DNA of 52,565 bases. It comes from Planctomycetota bacterium. GTDB taxonomy: Bacteria; Planctomycetota; UBA1135; UBA2386. The notes beneath the pieces were generated by a model. It ran no database searches. It was not told the origin of the DNA and saw only the letters and a list, made by a program, of their open reading frames with translations. Both the position numbers and the translations under genes were made by a program. Below are positions 27,171 through 37,000 of the stretch, piece after piece. Within the stretch, counting starts at the first letter, position 1. The number at the start of each line of letters is the position of its first letter. Where the stretch lies: the NCBI GenBank assembly GCA_016235155.1, contig JACRLW010000051.1, forward strand, positions 1 through 52,565, written 5' to 3'.

Positions 27171-27855
27171 GGTCTGATCGCGTCCTCTTCGCGGGACGAT
27201 GGGTTCGCGCTCGGATCGCCGTCACCGCGTCCGTGGTCTTGCACCCGGTCCCGCCGTGATCGACCTCGACCGTGCCGATCGCCTTCGCGACCGCCAGTGC
27301 GCGCTTGCCGATCGCGCCGCCACGTTCTCCGATCGCGATCAATGCCCGGTTCATCGCGTGACGGGTCCGATTGGGGCGTCCGTGGATCCCCGCTTCGATC
27401 GCCGCCAGTCGCCGGGTGAGTTCCTCGTCGAGGGCGGTGCTCCCTTCTGCGCACGCCAGCGCGACCAGGTTCCACCCCAGCGTCGAGCGCCACTCATCGC
27501 CGGCGGCGGTGAACGCCTCGCGCAACGCCGCGGCATCCGGCGAGCGCGTGACGAGCGCCGCCAGAGCGTCGGCGAGCACGTGGTCGCCGAGGTCCTTGGC
27601 CCAGGCCTGCACGCGCGCACGTCGCGTCGCCGCGGGGTCGGCGATCCTCGTCGCGAGCACCCGCGCGTCGTGGTTGCCGCTCGCCCACAGCTCGACGGCG
27701 AGCAGATCGTCGATGCCGATCCGCTTCGCGAGCCGCCCGATCGCGCCTGCCCCGACGCCGAACATCGGCCCGCGGATGCCATGTCGCGCGTGGACCTTGC
27801 GGTTCGGTTCGCTGCCCAAGGACTCGAGTTCGAGAAGGACTTCGTTCGAGTTCAT
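27154..27855 (-). CDS. DNA alkylation repair protein (AlkD-like HEAT-repeat)
   Basis: The protein has 233 residues of helical repeats. It carries the AlkD-family pattern RHGIRGPMFGVGAGAIGRLAK near the N-terminus, DLLAVELWASGNHDARVLA and VQAWAKDLGDHVLADAL. These proteins remove bulky or positively charged alkylated bases by non-flipping glycosylase action. The ATG at 27855 was chosen because upstream sequence is Arg-rich and non-conserved. The Lys/Arg-rich tail overlaps the hydrolase start by 17 bases. Confidence 0.8.
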   Translation of the reverse strand: MNSNEVLLELESLGSEPNRKVHARHGIRGPMFGVGAGAIGRLAKRIGIDDLLAVELWASGNHDARVLATRIADPAATRRARVQAWAKDLGDHVLADALAALVTRSPDAAALREAFTAAGDEWRSTLGWNLVALACAEGSTALDEELTRRLAAIEAGIHGRPNRTRHAMNRALIAIGERGGAIGKRALAVAKAIGTVEVDHGGTGCKTTDAVTAIRARTHRPAKRTRSDRAERS

Positions 27856-28275
27856 GCCGCTCGACCGGATCTTGGAATGGGTGCGGCGTACGCGCAAGTC
27901 GCGCGTCGGGATCACTTCGCCGCGGGTCGTCCGGCGTCGAGACGAGGACTCCACTCGCATCGCATGCGTCCCTTGGTATCGGATGCGGCGTCGGAGCGCA
28001 TGCGCGTCGCAGATCGAGGCGAGTTGCTTTCGTTCTCGTTGGAGGATTCGCGGAGATGGAGGCGCTTGCAACGCTTCCGTCACGGGGTGAATCTGGGATC
28101 TACAGTTCATCGGCTCCGAAGCCTGCCCCCGGGGATGTCCTCCGGACGGTCAAGGAGTTCGCGGACTGTGGTCTTCGCGGCGTCCTCGCGCCACCGATGT
28201 CGATCGGCGCGCGATCGCTCCGCGCGGACCAAGCTCGTTCCTTCTCCACAACACAACATCCTGAGGATCCTCATC
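27856..28275. other. Divergent intergenic region, no gene seen
   Basis: These 420 bases separate the AlkD-like gene from the PKD exoprotein gene. Frames stay open but read as Arg/Ser-rich shadow. The last 40 bases before the exoprotein start are less GC-rich, consistent with a 5' leader. No convincing sigma-70 promoter was identified. Confidence 0.5.
28262..28273 (+). promoter_or_regulatory. Palindrome covering the Shine-Dalgarno sequence
   Basis: A perfect 12-base palindrome (TGAGGATCCTCA) includes the GAGG ribosome binding site and ends 2 bases before the GTG start of the exoprotein. It could mask the site or be a protein target; it may also be chance. Confidence 0.4.
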
Positions 28276-29844
28276 GTGCGTCCCATCGCTCTTCTCCACG
28301 GTCTCGCTGCCGCAACGCTGCTCGGCGCCGGCGCCTTCGCCCAGACCTGCAACGTCAACCTCCCCACGTTGTTCCTCGCGAACAACGGCGGCTCCATCGG
28401 CGGCAACGTCTACTTCGACGTCACGGTCAGCTCGACCGTGACCCTCACCGGCATCGACCTCAACACCACGACTCTGGTCGGCAACCCGATCGGCGCGACC
28501 GTCTGGACGATCGCCGGCACCTACGTCGGCAACACGGCCAGCTCGGCCGCCTGGACCAACCAGACCACCGCCGCGGGCACCAGCCTCGGCGGCAACCAGC
28601 GTTCGTTCTGCGCCTTCGCGACGCCGTTCGTGCTCACTCCCGGCACCTACGGCTTCGCGATCGACGCGAACAACACCGCAACCACCGGCGCCATGAACCA
28701 CCGGTACACGAACGGCACCGGCTCGAACCAGAACTACGCCGACGGCACCCTCGCGATCGCACTTGGCGGCGCGCAGAACATCTCGTTCTCCGGCTCGGTC
28801 TTCTCGCCGCGCGTTGCGAACATCGCGCTGTACTACCAATCGGCCAACGCCCTGATCGCCGAATTCACGGGCACGCCGATCAGCGGAGTGGCCCCGCTCG
28901 CGGTGACCTTCACCGACGCGAGCTGCACGACGGACGTCGGCGGCATCACGTCCTATGCCTGGGACCTCGACGGCGACACCATCGTCGACTCGGTCGCGCA
29001 GAACCCCGGCTGGCTCTACACCGTCCCCGGCTCGTACACGGTCTCGCTGACGGTCACCGACGCCTCCCACCCGGCGGCGACGAAGACGCGCACGGCGTAC
29101 ATCTCGGTCTTCGGCCCTGAGGACGAGTGCGCGGGTGCCATCGTGCTCCCCGGTTACGGAAGCGTCGCCGGCAGCAACGTCGCGTCGACGACCTCGGCCC
29201 CCGCGTGGCCCTGCGGCGGTGGCGGCAAGGACGTGTGGTACTCCTTCGTCGCCCCGAACACGGGCAACGTCGAAGTCAACACCTGCACCGGCACGACCTA
29301 TGACTCGACCCTCCAGGTCTTCGACGGCTCGCTCGGCTGCGGCTCGCTCACGTCGCTCGCCTGCAACGACGACTCGTGCGCCCTCCAGTCGCGCGTGACC
29401 TTCGCCGCGACCCTGGGCGTGACCTACTACATCCGCGTCGGCGGCTTCAACAGCGCCAGCGGGTCCTTCACCCTGACCGTCCTCGCGCCGGGCGCGTTCT
29501 CGACGGTCAGCGCGGGCTGCGGCGGCACGACGCTCACCGCGTCGGGCACTCCGGCGATCAACCAGCCGGTCACCTACACGATGGCCCCGGCGCTCGGCGT
29601 GCCGGTCATCTGGATCGGCTTCGGTCCCGGCGGCTTGCCGCTCTGCGCGGGTTGCACGATCGGCTCGACGCTCGACATCGTGTTCCCCGGCGCGGTGCTG
29701 AACGTGACGATCCCGGCCAGCAGCTCGCTGATCGGCGGCGTCTACTTCGTGCAGGGCGCGGACCTCGGCAACAACCTCGGTTGCGCCGTCGTGCCGCTCG
29801 ACACGACCTTGTCGGACACGATCTCGACCGTGATCGGCTCCTGA
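28276..29844 (+). CDS. Secreted PKD-domain protein with C-terminal exoprotein module
   Basis: The protein has 522 residues from GTG at 28276 (GAGG 8 bases upstream). A signal peptide (LLHGLAAATLLGAGAFAQ) is followed by an Asn/Thr-rich beta domain (about 25-190). A PKD domain (about 195-280) has SYAWDLDGD and TVPGSYTVSLTVTD. A pre-peptidase-like beta module (about 285-395) has WYSFVAPNTGN and SLACNDDSC. The C-terminal Gly/Cys-rich module (about 400-522) resembles tails of other exoproteins here. No enzyme domain is present. A surface adhesion or structural role is likely. Confidence 0.8.
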   Translation: MRPIALLHGLAAATLLGAGAFAQTCNVNLPTLFLANNGGSIGGNVYFDVTVSSTVTLTGIDLNTTTLVGNPIGATVWTIAGTYVGNTASSAAWTNQTTAAGTSLGGNQRSFCAFATPFVLTPGTYGFAIDANNTATTGAMNHRYTNGTGSNQNYADGTLAIALGGAQNISFSGSVFSPRVANIALYYQSANALIAEFTGTPISGVAPLAVTFTDASCTTDVGGITSYAWDLDGDTIVDSVAQNPGWLYTVPGSYTVSLTVTDASHPAATKTRTAYISVFGPEDECAGAIVLPGYGSVAGSNVASTTSAPAWPCGGGGKDVWYSFVAPNTGNVEVNTCTGTTYDSTLQVFDGSLGCGSLTSLACNDDSCALQSRVTFAATLGVTYYIRVGGFNSASGSFTLTVLAPGAFSTVSAGCGGTTLTASGTPAINQPVTYTMAPALGVPVIWIGFGPGGLPLCAGCTIGSTLDIVFPGAVLNVTIPASSSLIGGVYFVQGADLGNNLGCAVVPLDTTLSDTISTVIGS

Positions 29845-29859
29845 TCCCACCGACAGTTC

Positions 29860-29913
29860 CCGCGGCGTGAACGCGCCGCGGTCCGACGGGGCGCCGCGCA
29901 TGCGCGGTGCCCC
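29860..29913 (+). terminator. Tandem GC-rich hairpins after the PKD gene
   Basis: Two hairpins follow the stop: an 8-bp stem CCGCGGCG/CGCCGCGG at 29860-29881, and a longer one at 29888-29913 (GGGGC and CCGCGC pairing with GCGCGG and GCCCC). Short T runs follow near 29914-29923. This is a likely intrinsic terminator. Confidence 0.65.
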
Positions 29914-29966
29914 GTTCGCGTTTCCAAGCGGCAGGTGATCGAGCGCGGCCTATCGTCCCCGCCCCG

Positions 29967-30863
29967 ATGACGACCGGCGCAGCGCGCTTCGCGCCCCATG
30001 CCCTGCTGCTCCTGATGATCGTGATCTGGGGCGGCAGCTTCGTCGCCGCGAAGACGGCGCTCGATTCGCTCGCGCCGTTCGCGATCGTCGCGGCTCGCTT
30101 CTGGATCGCGGTCGCGTGCTTGCTGCCCTTCGTCCTGCGACGCGGCGCCGGAGCGGAGCTCCGCGCGGTGCTCCGTCCCGGCGCGGTCACCGGGGTCGCG
30201 CTCACGATCGGCTACCTGCTCCAGTTCCTGGGGATGGACGAGACCTCGGCGTCGATGGGCGGCTTCCTCGCGGGCCTCATCCCGCTGCTCGTCGCGCTCG
30301 GCGGATGGCTCGTGTTCCGCAGCCGGCTCGGGCGCGTCGGCCTGTTCGGCTTCGCCCTCGGCATCACGGGGATGCTGTTGCTCGTCTGGCCCGTCGGCGA
30401 CGCGGGCGACGGTCCACACGACACGCCGCGGGGCATGGTCCTGCAGGTCGCGTCGTCGATCGCCTATGCGGTCCACATCCTCCTGATCTCGCGACTCGGG
30501 CGCGGACTGCCGTCGATGGCGTATTGCTTCGTGCAGTTGCTGGTCATAACTCTCGCGGCGACGGCCGCCGTAGGGCTCGACGGCCCAGTCGCAAAGGCTC
30601 CGAGCTTCGAGTGGTCTTGGGTGCTGGTCGCGGCGATCGCCTATCTCGGCTTCATCGCCACGGCGCTCGGCATCGCCACGCAGAGCGTCGTGCAGCCGAA
30701 GATCCCGCCGATGCACCTCGCACTCCTGTTCGCCACGCAACCGCTGTTCGCCGCGATCGCCGGCTGGGCTTTGCTCGGCGATCGCATGGGACCGATGCAA
30801 CTCGCCGGCGGCGCGACGATCGTCGCCGGCATCGTCGTGACGAGCTTCGACCGTCGACGCTGA
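29967..30863 (+). CDS. EamA-family (DMT) transporter
   Basis: The protein has 298 residues from the ATG at 29967, with about ten hydrophobic helices in two EamA halves. Family traits are visible: IWGGSFVAAKTAL in helix 1, ARFWIAVACLLP, and in the second half QPLFAAIAGWALLGDRM. It is probably a metabolite or amino-acid exporter. It is convergent with the FG-GAP gene, with only 10 bases between. Confidence 0.88.
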   Translation: MTTGAARFAPHALLLLMIVIWGGSFVAAKTALDSLAPFAIVAARFWIAVACLLPFVLRRGAGAELRAVLRPGAVTGVALTIGYLLQFLGMDETSASMGGFLAGLIPLLVALGGWLVFRSRLGRVGLFGFALGITGMLLLVWPVGDAGDGPHDTPRGMVLQVASSIAYAVHILLISRLGRGLPSMAYCFVQLLVITLAATAAVGLDGPVAKAPSFEWSWVLVAAIAYLGFIATALGIATQSVVQPKIPPMHLALLFATQPLFAAIAGWALLGDRMGPMQLAGGATIVAGIVVTSFDRRR

Positions 30864-30873
30864 CGAGCTCCGG

Positions 30874-32847
30874 TCAGTCGAAGAACTGACTCGTCCAGGT
30901 GTTGCTGTGCTCGTAGACCGTCGCGGTCCCGTCCCAACCGACCGCTTGGTTGCTGAGCGTGACGCAGGGCGGGAACGGCATCCACGGCAGCGTCAGCGAG
31001 AAGCTCGCTGATCCGGCGAGGGTCGTCGGCACGATCGCGAGCAGACTCGGGGCCAGCAGGCACAGATCGCCGCCGGGGACCGTCGGACCAGGACCGACCG
31101 CGGGTCCGATCAGGAACGCGACGGCTCCCGGCGGGGCGTTCGGCGCGCCGCTGACGTTCCAGGTCACGGTCGTGCCCCAGATCAGCGGGGAGGTGGAGAG
31201 GTTCATGCCGACGTTCGAGTTTCCGCAGGTCTCGAAGGTCAGGATCATCGAGTCGACGGTCGTGTCGTCGCCGATCAGGATGTCGAGGCGGCCGTCGAGG
31301 GCCATCTTCTGGAGGAGACTCGTGCCGCCGGGGAGAGCGCCGAGGTCGAGACCGACGCCGCCGAAGGTGCCCATCGTCCACGCCGACGAGGTCATGAAGG
31401 TCATCGGCTGGCCGAAGACCATCGTGGCGTTGACGCCGTCCCAGCCGAGCATGAAGCGGTCGTTGGGCGACGTGACGCAATCGGCGCGCATGCGCATCGT
31501 GAGTCGCGCGGACTTGATGTCGGCCGGCAGGTTCACGAAGGCGTGGATCACGCCGGAGCCGCAAGCCATCGGGCCGTCGAAGTCGCGCGTCGCGAGGCCG
31601 GACCATGCGACGACCGCCGGATTCGGGCAGGTGTCCTCCGGTCCGAAGGGCAGTGCCGCGCCGAAGCCGTCGCTGATGCCGCCGATCATCGTGTGCGGGC
31701 AGAGCGTCGCGGTCAGATCGTTGTCGAGGATGGTCACGTCGTTGCTCGTGACGTTGCCGGTCGCGAGGTCGATCCAACCGTCGTTGGTGAACTCCGACGC
31801 GACGAGATCGCCGCAGCCGAGCGGTGCCGCGGCGAAGGTCGGCGCGGAGTAGACGCCGGCTCCCGAGTTCCAGAGCAGCGCCACGCGGTTGCTCGAGTTG
31901 ACGGTCACCGCGAGGTCGACGTCGCCGTCGCAGTCGAAGTCGCCGCACTCGACTTCGGTGGACGGCCCGACGATCACGCCCGGCGCAAGCGGGTAGTCGG
32001 TGCGCACGAAGCCGACGGTCGTGCCGGCGAGGGCGGCCGGGTTGTTCAGCAGCACGCTTACGGTGCTGAACGCGGCGTTGTCCGTCGCGATGTCCATGTA
32101 GCCGTCGCCGTTGAAGTCGCCGGTGCACACGCCGAAGGGGCGAAGGTCGCAGGGGAACATCTGGTTCGGCGCGAAGGTCACCGGGCCGACGGTCGTGTTG
32201 ATCAGCACTTCGGCGAAGGCGCCGCCGGCACTGCCCGTGACGACGAGGTCAGGGCCGCCGAAGAGGTTGAAGTTCGCGGTGTCGATCGAGTGCGGCGACA
32301 CGTTGAGCGGCACGATCGCGGCGACGGCGAACACGCCGGCCGTGTTGCGCAGGACGTACACCGACGACGGGTTCTGGCAGATCACGGCGATGTCGCGGTC
32401 GTTGTCCATGTCGACGTCGAACGTGACGGCCTCAAGCGGCGCCGCGCCGACCACGACGACCTGCGGCGCGAGGAAGCCCGGCCAGGCGCCGCTCGCGTGA
32501 TGGATCGACACGCGGTTGCTGCCCTGCAGGACCACCGCGATGTCCGGCCGCGAACTCGTCGTGTCGAGGTTGTCGACGACCAGTTCGACCGGTCTCGACC
32601 CGGCGGCGTAGCCGAACAGCGGGGCATTCGCCCAGGCGGCCCCGGCTGCGAGGTTCCGGTTCGCGGCGACGGTGTCGAGCGCCGGGTGCGCGGTCGCGAG
32701 GTCCTTGTCGCCGTCGAGGTCGAGGTCGCCCGCGGCGATCGCGGCGGGCGCCCCGAGACTGGGGAAGTTGGACGACGTGAAGGTGACTTGCGCGAGCGCG
32801 AGCGGTGAACAGAGCGCGGCCGCGACGAACGAGTGGCTGAATCGCAC
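30874..32847 (-). CDS. Secreted FG-GAP/VCBS-repeat protein
   Basis: The protein has 657 residues. A signal peptide (SFVAAALCSPLALAQ) is followed by calcium-loop repeats of the FG-GAP type: DLDLDGDKDL, DVDMDNDRDI, DFNGDGYMDI, DFDCDGDVDL and a degenerate EFTNDGWIDL, forming a propeller over about residues 30-370. A beta-rich region follows, then a C-terminal module with LSNQAVGWDGTATVY. The GTG start has AGGAGG 7 bases upstream. It is probably a cell-surface protein; no catalytic site is evident. Confidence 0.85.
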   Translation of the reverse strand: MRFSHSFVAAALCSPLALAQVTFTSSNFPSLGAPAAIAAGDLDLDGDKDLATAHPALDTVAANRNLAAGAAWANAPLFGYAAGSRPVELVVDNLDTTSSRPDIAVVLQGSNRVSIHHASGAWPGFLAPQVVVVGAAPLEAVTFDVDMDNDRDIAVICQNPSSVYVLRNTAGVFAVAAIVPLNVSPHSIDTANFNLFGGPDLVVTGSAGGAFAEVLINTTVGPVTFAPNQMFPCDLRPFGVCTGDFNGDGYMDIATDNAAFSTVSVLLNNPAALAGTTVGFVRTDYPLAPGVIVGPSTEVECGDFDCDGDVDLAVTVNSSNRVALLWNSGAGVYSAPTFAAAPLGCGDLVASEFTNDGWIDLATGNVTSNDVTILDNDLTATLCPHTMIGGISDGFGAALPFGPEDTCPNPAVVAWSGLATRDFDGPMACGSGVIHAFVNLPADIKSARLTMRMRADCVTSPNDRFMLGWDGVNATMVFGQPMTFMTSSAWTMGTFGGVGLDLGALPGGTSLLQKMALDGRLDILIGDDTTVDSMILTFETCGNSNVGMNLSTSPLIWGTTVTWNVSGAPNAPPGAVAFLIGPAVGPGPTVPGGDLCLLAPSLLAIVPTTLAGSASFSLTLPWMPFPPCVTLSNQAVGWDGTATVYEHSNTWTSQFFD

Positions 32848-32854
32848 GAGAGAG

Positions 32855-32860
32855 CCTCCT
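32855..32860 (-). promoter_or_regulatory. Strong ribosome binding site of the FG-GAP gene
   Basis: AGGAGG lies 7 bases before the GTG at 32847 and confirms that unusual start. Confidence 0.75.
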
Positions 32861-32884
32861 GGTGGGTGTGTGGTCCTGGTTGCC

Positions 32885-32902
32885 GCGGGACCGTGATCCC
32901 GC
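32885..32902 (-). terminator. Hairpin between acyltransferase and FG-GAP genes
   Basis: A 6-bp stem GCGGGA/TCCCGC with a 6-base loop lies 20-38 bases after the acyltransferase stop on the minus strand. There is no T-tract, so it is only a candidate. Confidence 0.35.
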
Positions 32903-32922
32903 CGGGGGAATCTCGCGGTCGA

Positions 32923-34074
32923 TCAGATCAGCCGCAAGAGGCTGCGCGGATGACGCCGGCGCAGGGAGCGGAACCAGATTCCCGCCGGCCAGAGCAGGGC
33001 GATCGTCGCGATCACCGCGATCCACGTCCGTGTGAGTCCGCCCGCGACGGCGTCGCGGCCGAGCCATGCGGTCAGCGCGGCGCCCGAGCCTTCGAGGATC
33101 GCGATGTGCAGCAGGTAGAAGAACAGCGCGGTCTGGCCGAGCACCAGCAGGGGGCCGTGTTCGTCGAGCGGCTCGCGGCGGCGCCGATCCATGACGAAGA
33201 GGAGTACGAGGATTGCGCAGCACAGTCCGAGCTCGAGGCCGAGGAAGGCGAGGCTCGGCGGGTACTTGCTGCACTGCAACCAACGCAACCACGAGTCGTG
33301 CACGCCGCGCATCAGCAGGTTCCCGTAGCCGTCGCCGAGCTTGACGGCGACCCAGGTGCCGAGACCGAGCACCGCGCCCGTGATCGCGATCCGCAACGCG
33401 GAGCCGCCGCGGGCCAGGTGCGAACCGAAGGCGTGGCCGATCAACATCGGCGCGAGCCAGGGCAGTGTCGGGTAGGCGACCGCGTAGCTCTCGCCGAAGC
33501 CGCCGCTGAACAACCACGCCGTGACGAAACCGGGCGAGAGGCTCACCGATCCGTCGGCGGGCGTCGCGAACGCGAACGGCAGTTCGTGGCACGTCGCGAT
33601 CACCAGTCCGAGCGCGAGCGTGAGCCATGGCGGCAGGTGGCGGAGCGCGACCATCGCGACCATCCCCGAACCGAGCGCCCAGAGGACCTGGGCGACGAAG
33701 CGCGTCTGGAAGCCGGGTCCCCAGACCGCGGAGATGAAAGTGAGCTCGATCGCGATCAGGAGCAGGCCGCGCAGGAGAAGGTCGCGGTCGAAGGCGCGCG
33801 ATGCCGCGCGATCCGTGCAGCGCGCCGCGGCGAGCGCGATCGACGCGCCGGCGAGGAACACGAAGGTCGGAGCGCAGAGATGCGAGAGCCAGCGATGGAG
33901 GAACGGCACCGGCGGAAGCGGCAGACTCCAGTCGGGGACGAACGCCGTGTCGCGCATCAGGCCGTCGGCGTAGTAGGCGTGAGACGCGTGATCGCTCGCC
34001 ATCAACACCATCACGAGCCCGCGCATCCGATCGATCGCGGGGATGCGCGCCGCGCGTGGCGGCGCGTCGGTCAT
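32923..34074 (-). CDS. DUF1624/HGSNAT-type membrane acyltransferase
   Basis: The protein has 383 residues with about ten membrane helices. The N-terminal RIPAIDRMRGLVMVLMASDHASH is the signature of DUF1624 proteins related to heparan-alpha-glucosaminide N-acetyltransferase. It includes Arg, Asp and His residues thought to act in transfer of an acetyl group across the membrane. The acceptor is unknown; an extracytoplasmic glycan is plausible. The ATG overlaps the propeller gene stop as ATGA, so the two are co-translated. Confidence 0.82.
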   Translation of the reverse strand: MTDAPPRAARIPAIDRMRGLVMVLMASDHASHAYYADGLMRDTAFVPDWSLPLPPVPFLHRWLSHLCAPTFVFLAGASIALAAARCTDRAASRAFDRDLLLRGLLLIAIELTFISAVWGPGFQTRFVAQVLWALGSGMVAMVALRHLPPWLTLALGLVIATCHELPFAFATPADGSVSLSPGFVTAWLFSGGFGESYAVAYPTLPWLAPMLIGHAFGSHLARGGSALRIAITGAVLGLGTWVAVKLGDGYGNLLMRGVHDSWLRWLQCSKYPPSLAFLGLELGLCCAILVLLFVMDRRRREPLDEHGPLLVLGQTALFFYLLHIAILEGSGAALTAWLGRDAVAGGLTRTWIAVIATIALLWPAGIWFRSLRRRHPRSLLRLI

Positions 34075-37000
34075 CGTCCCCTCTCCGCCAGCGGATCGTC
34101 GCGGACGACGATCGCGGTGGACAGCTCGCGGTCGCCGACCGTGAGGCGCACCCGATAGGTACCCGGCGGCGCAGTCCGTTCGTCGAGTGCTTCGCCGAAG
34201 CTCGGGCGCCCCCCCGCGAAACCGCCGAACTCGACGACGAGCTTGCGGCGCACGCGGTTCAGCGCGCGCTCGTCCTTCGCTGCTGCGAGTTCGCCCTCGA
34301 TCGACTTCAGCGCGGCCCGGCGGTTCTCGTCGGGCACGCTGCCGGCGATGCGCACGGTCGTTGCGGCGAGCAGCGTGCGAAGTGCTTCGCGTTCGCGTTC
34401 ACCCGGTGCGAACTCGAGCGGCCAGAGCACGCGGTTGATCCCGGCGACGACTTCGACGCGCGCCGACCAGCCCGTGCTGCCGTCGAGCGACTCGACGCGC
34501 AGGGTCGCGCGATCGTCCGACGCCGCCTTGCTCCAGAAGTGGAGGTACGCCCCGCGCTCGGGGTTCTCGCCGCGGAACAGGAAGTCCGGTTGCTTGCGGC
34601 CGTTGTCGACCGTGCGCCAGGTGGTTGCGAGGCGCGGCCGGAACAACCAGAGCTCCTCGTCGCGCACCGCGCTCGTGCACTGCTGGAGCGCGCCGACGTC
34701 GTCGGCGATCCAGAGCGAGCGGCCGTGGGTCCCGGCGACCAGATCGTGATCGCGCGGATGGACGACGAGGTCGTGGACCGCGACGGTCGGCAGTCCGCGC
34801 GCGAGTTCCGACCAGTGCGCACCGCGGTCGAGCGAAGCGAACGCGCCGAACTCCGTGCCCGCGAACAGGAGGTCATGGTTCTCGCGGTCCTCGCGCACGA
34901 CATAGACGCTGCCGTCCGCCGGCAAGGTCGCGCTCAGGTCGCGCCACGAGACGCCGAAGTCGTCGGTCGCGAAGACGTACGGCCGATAGTCGTCGCGGCG
35001 GTGGTCGTCGAGCGTGACGAAGCAGCGGCCCGCGACGTGATGCGACGGTTCGACGCGGCTGATCCAAGCACCGTCGCGCGGCGCGCCCGGAGTCGCCTGC
35101 AGCGCCGGACGGACGTCGCTCCAGTTGCGCCCGCCGTCCCGCGTGAGCTGCACCCTCCCGTCGTCGGTGCCGACCCAGATCACGTCGCCGTCGAGCGACG
35201 ACGGTCCGATCGCGACGATCGTGCAGTGGTTTTCGCCGCCGGTGACCTCGCGCGTGAGCCCGCCCGACTTCGACGGGTTGCGCTTCGTCGGATCGTTCGT
35301 CGTGAGGTCGGGACTGACGATCCGCCAGGTCGCGCCGCGGTCGCGCGACTCGAACAGGTGGTTGCCGCCGTAGTACACGACGTCGGGATCGCGCGGCGAC
35401 AGCACGAGAGGCGTCGACCACGCGGCGCGGAACTGCGGCGGAAGCAAGGGGCGACCGGGGCGCTCCCCGAAGAACCAGTGCTCGCCCGGATCGATCGTGT
35501 AGTCGGTGGGCGTCTCGGCGAAGTCCGGGTCGAACCACGCGGCGAAGTTCGTCGTCGTCTCGGGCGTCGGCGTGATGTAGCGGTGCTCGCGCGTCACCAG
35601 GTCGACGCGCGCCGCGAAGCCGCAGTGGTTCACGAGGTACGCGGTGCGGTTGTCGCGCGGATCGATCTGCGCGTGGAAGCCGTCGCCCTCGCCGAGCCAC
35701 GAACTGTGGACGTTCATCACGCCGCGCGGATCGCGACTGTTGCTCGGCGTGATCCACAAGGCGTTGTCCTGGAGTCCCCCGACGACGCGGTACGGCTCGG
35801 ACATGTCGACGCCGACGGCATAGAACTGCCCGATCGCGAGGTTCTCGAACGCGACCACCGATTCGCCGTCGTCGATCGTCAGGTGCGCGCCCTGATCGGT
35901 CGCCATGTAGCGGATGCGACCGTCCTGGGGCGCGATCCAGAGGTCGTGGTCGTCGCCGCCGCCGCTCCACCAACGGTTCTGCCAGGTCTTGCCGCCGTCC
36001 TTGCTGACCTTGAACTCGCGGCCGACCGAGTAGATGCGCTCGGGGTCGTTCGGGTCGATCGCGACCTGCCCGTGATAGAAGGGCCGCACCGAGGTGCGCA
36101 GCAGGTAGCGCCAGCTCTCGCCGCAGTCGTCGCTGCGGTAGATGCCGGGGCCGGGGATCGCGAGGTCGTCGGGCAGGGTGTCGCTCGCCTCGACCTGCGC
36201 GACGACGACGTCGGGATGCGCGCGGCAGAAGTCGAGGTCGATCATGCCGGTGTCGCCGACCGGCAGGCCGTCGGTGAGCTTGCGCCACGTCGCACCGCCG
36301 TCGCTCGACTTGAACACCCCGCCGAGCGGACCTCCCGAGTGCATCCAGTGCGGTGAGCGCCGGCGTTGGTACATGCCGCAGAGCACGACCTGCGGATCAC
36401 GCGGGTGCAGCACCACCTCCGTGCAACCGACGTCGGGTCCGTCGGGCAGTCCGCCGCGGAGCTCGATCCAGGTCTTGCCGCCGTCGATCGTCTTGAACAG
36501 GCCGCGGGAACCCGAATCGCCCCACAGGCTGCCGACCGCGGCGACGTAGGCGATGTTCTCTTCCGACGGGTGCACGGCGACGTCGGCGATCTGCCGCGTG
36601 TCGCGCAAGCCGACGTTGACGAAGGTCTTGCCGCCGTCGGTCGAGCGGTACACGCCGTCGCCCCAGCCGACGCTGTTGCGGTTGTTCGCTTCGCCGGTGC
36701 CGATCCAGATCACGTCCGGGTTGCACTGGCTGAACGCGACGACGCCGATCGAGCCGGCGCCGCCTTGGTCGAAGATCGGTTGCCAGGTGATCCCGCCGTT
36801 GCGCGTGAGGAAGACGCCGCCCGATGCCGAGCCGACCAGCGCCACGCGCCAGTCGGCGTCGAGCGCGTCGATCGACGCGACGCGACCGCTCATGTTGCCC
36901 GGGCCGATGTTGCGCCAGCGCAGGTGGCTCACCGCGGCCGAGGCCGCAACAGAAGGTCGAGCGTCGTCGCTGCCGCGCCGACCAAGAAGGCCTCGGCCGC

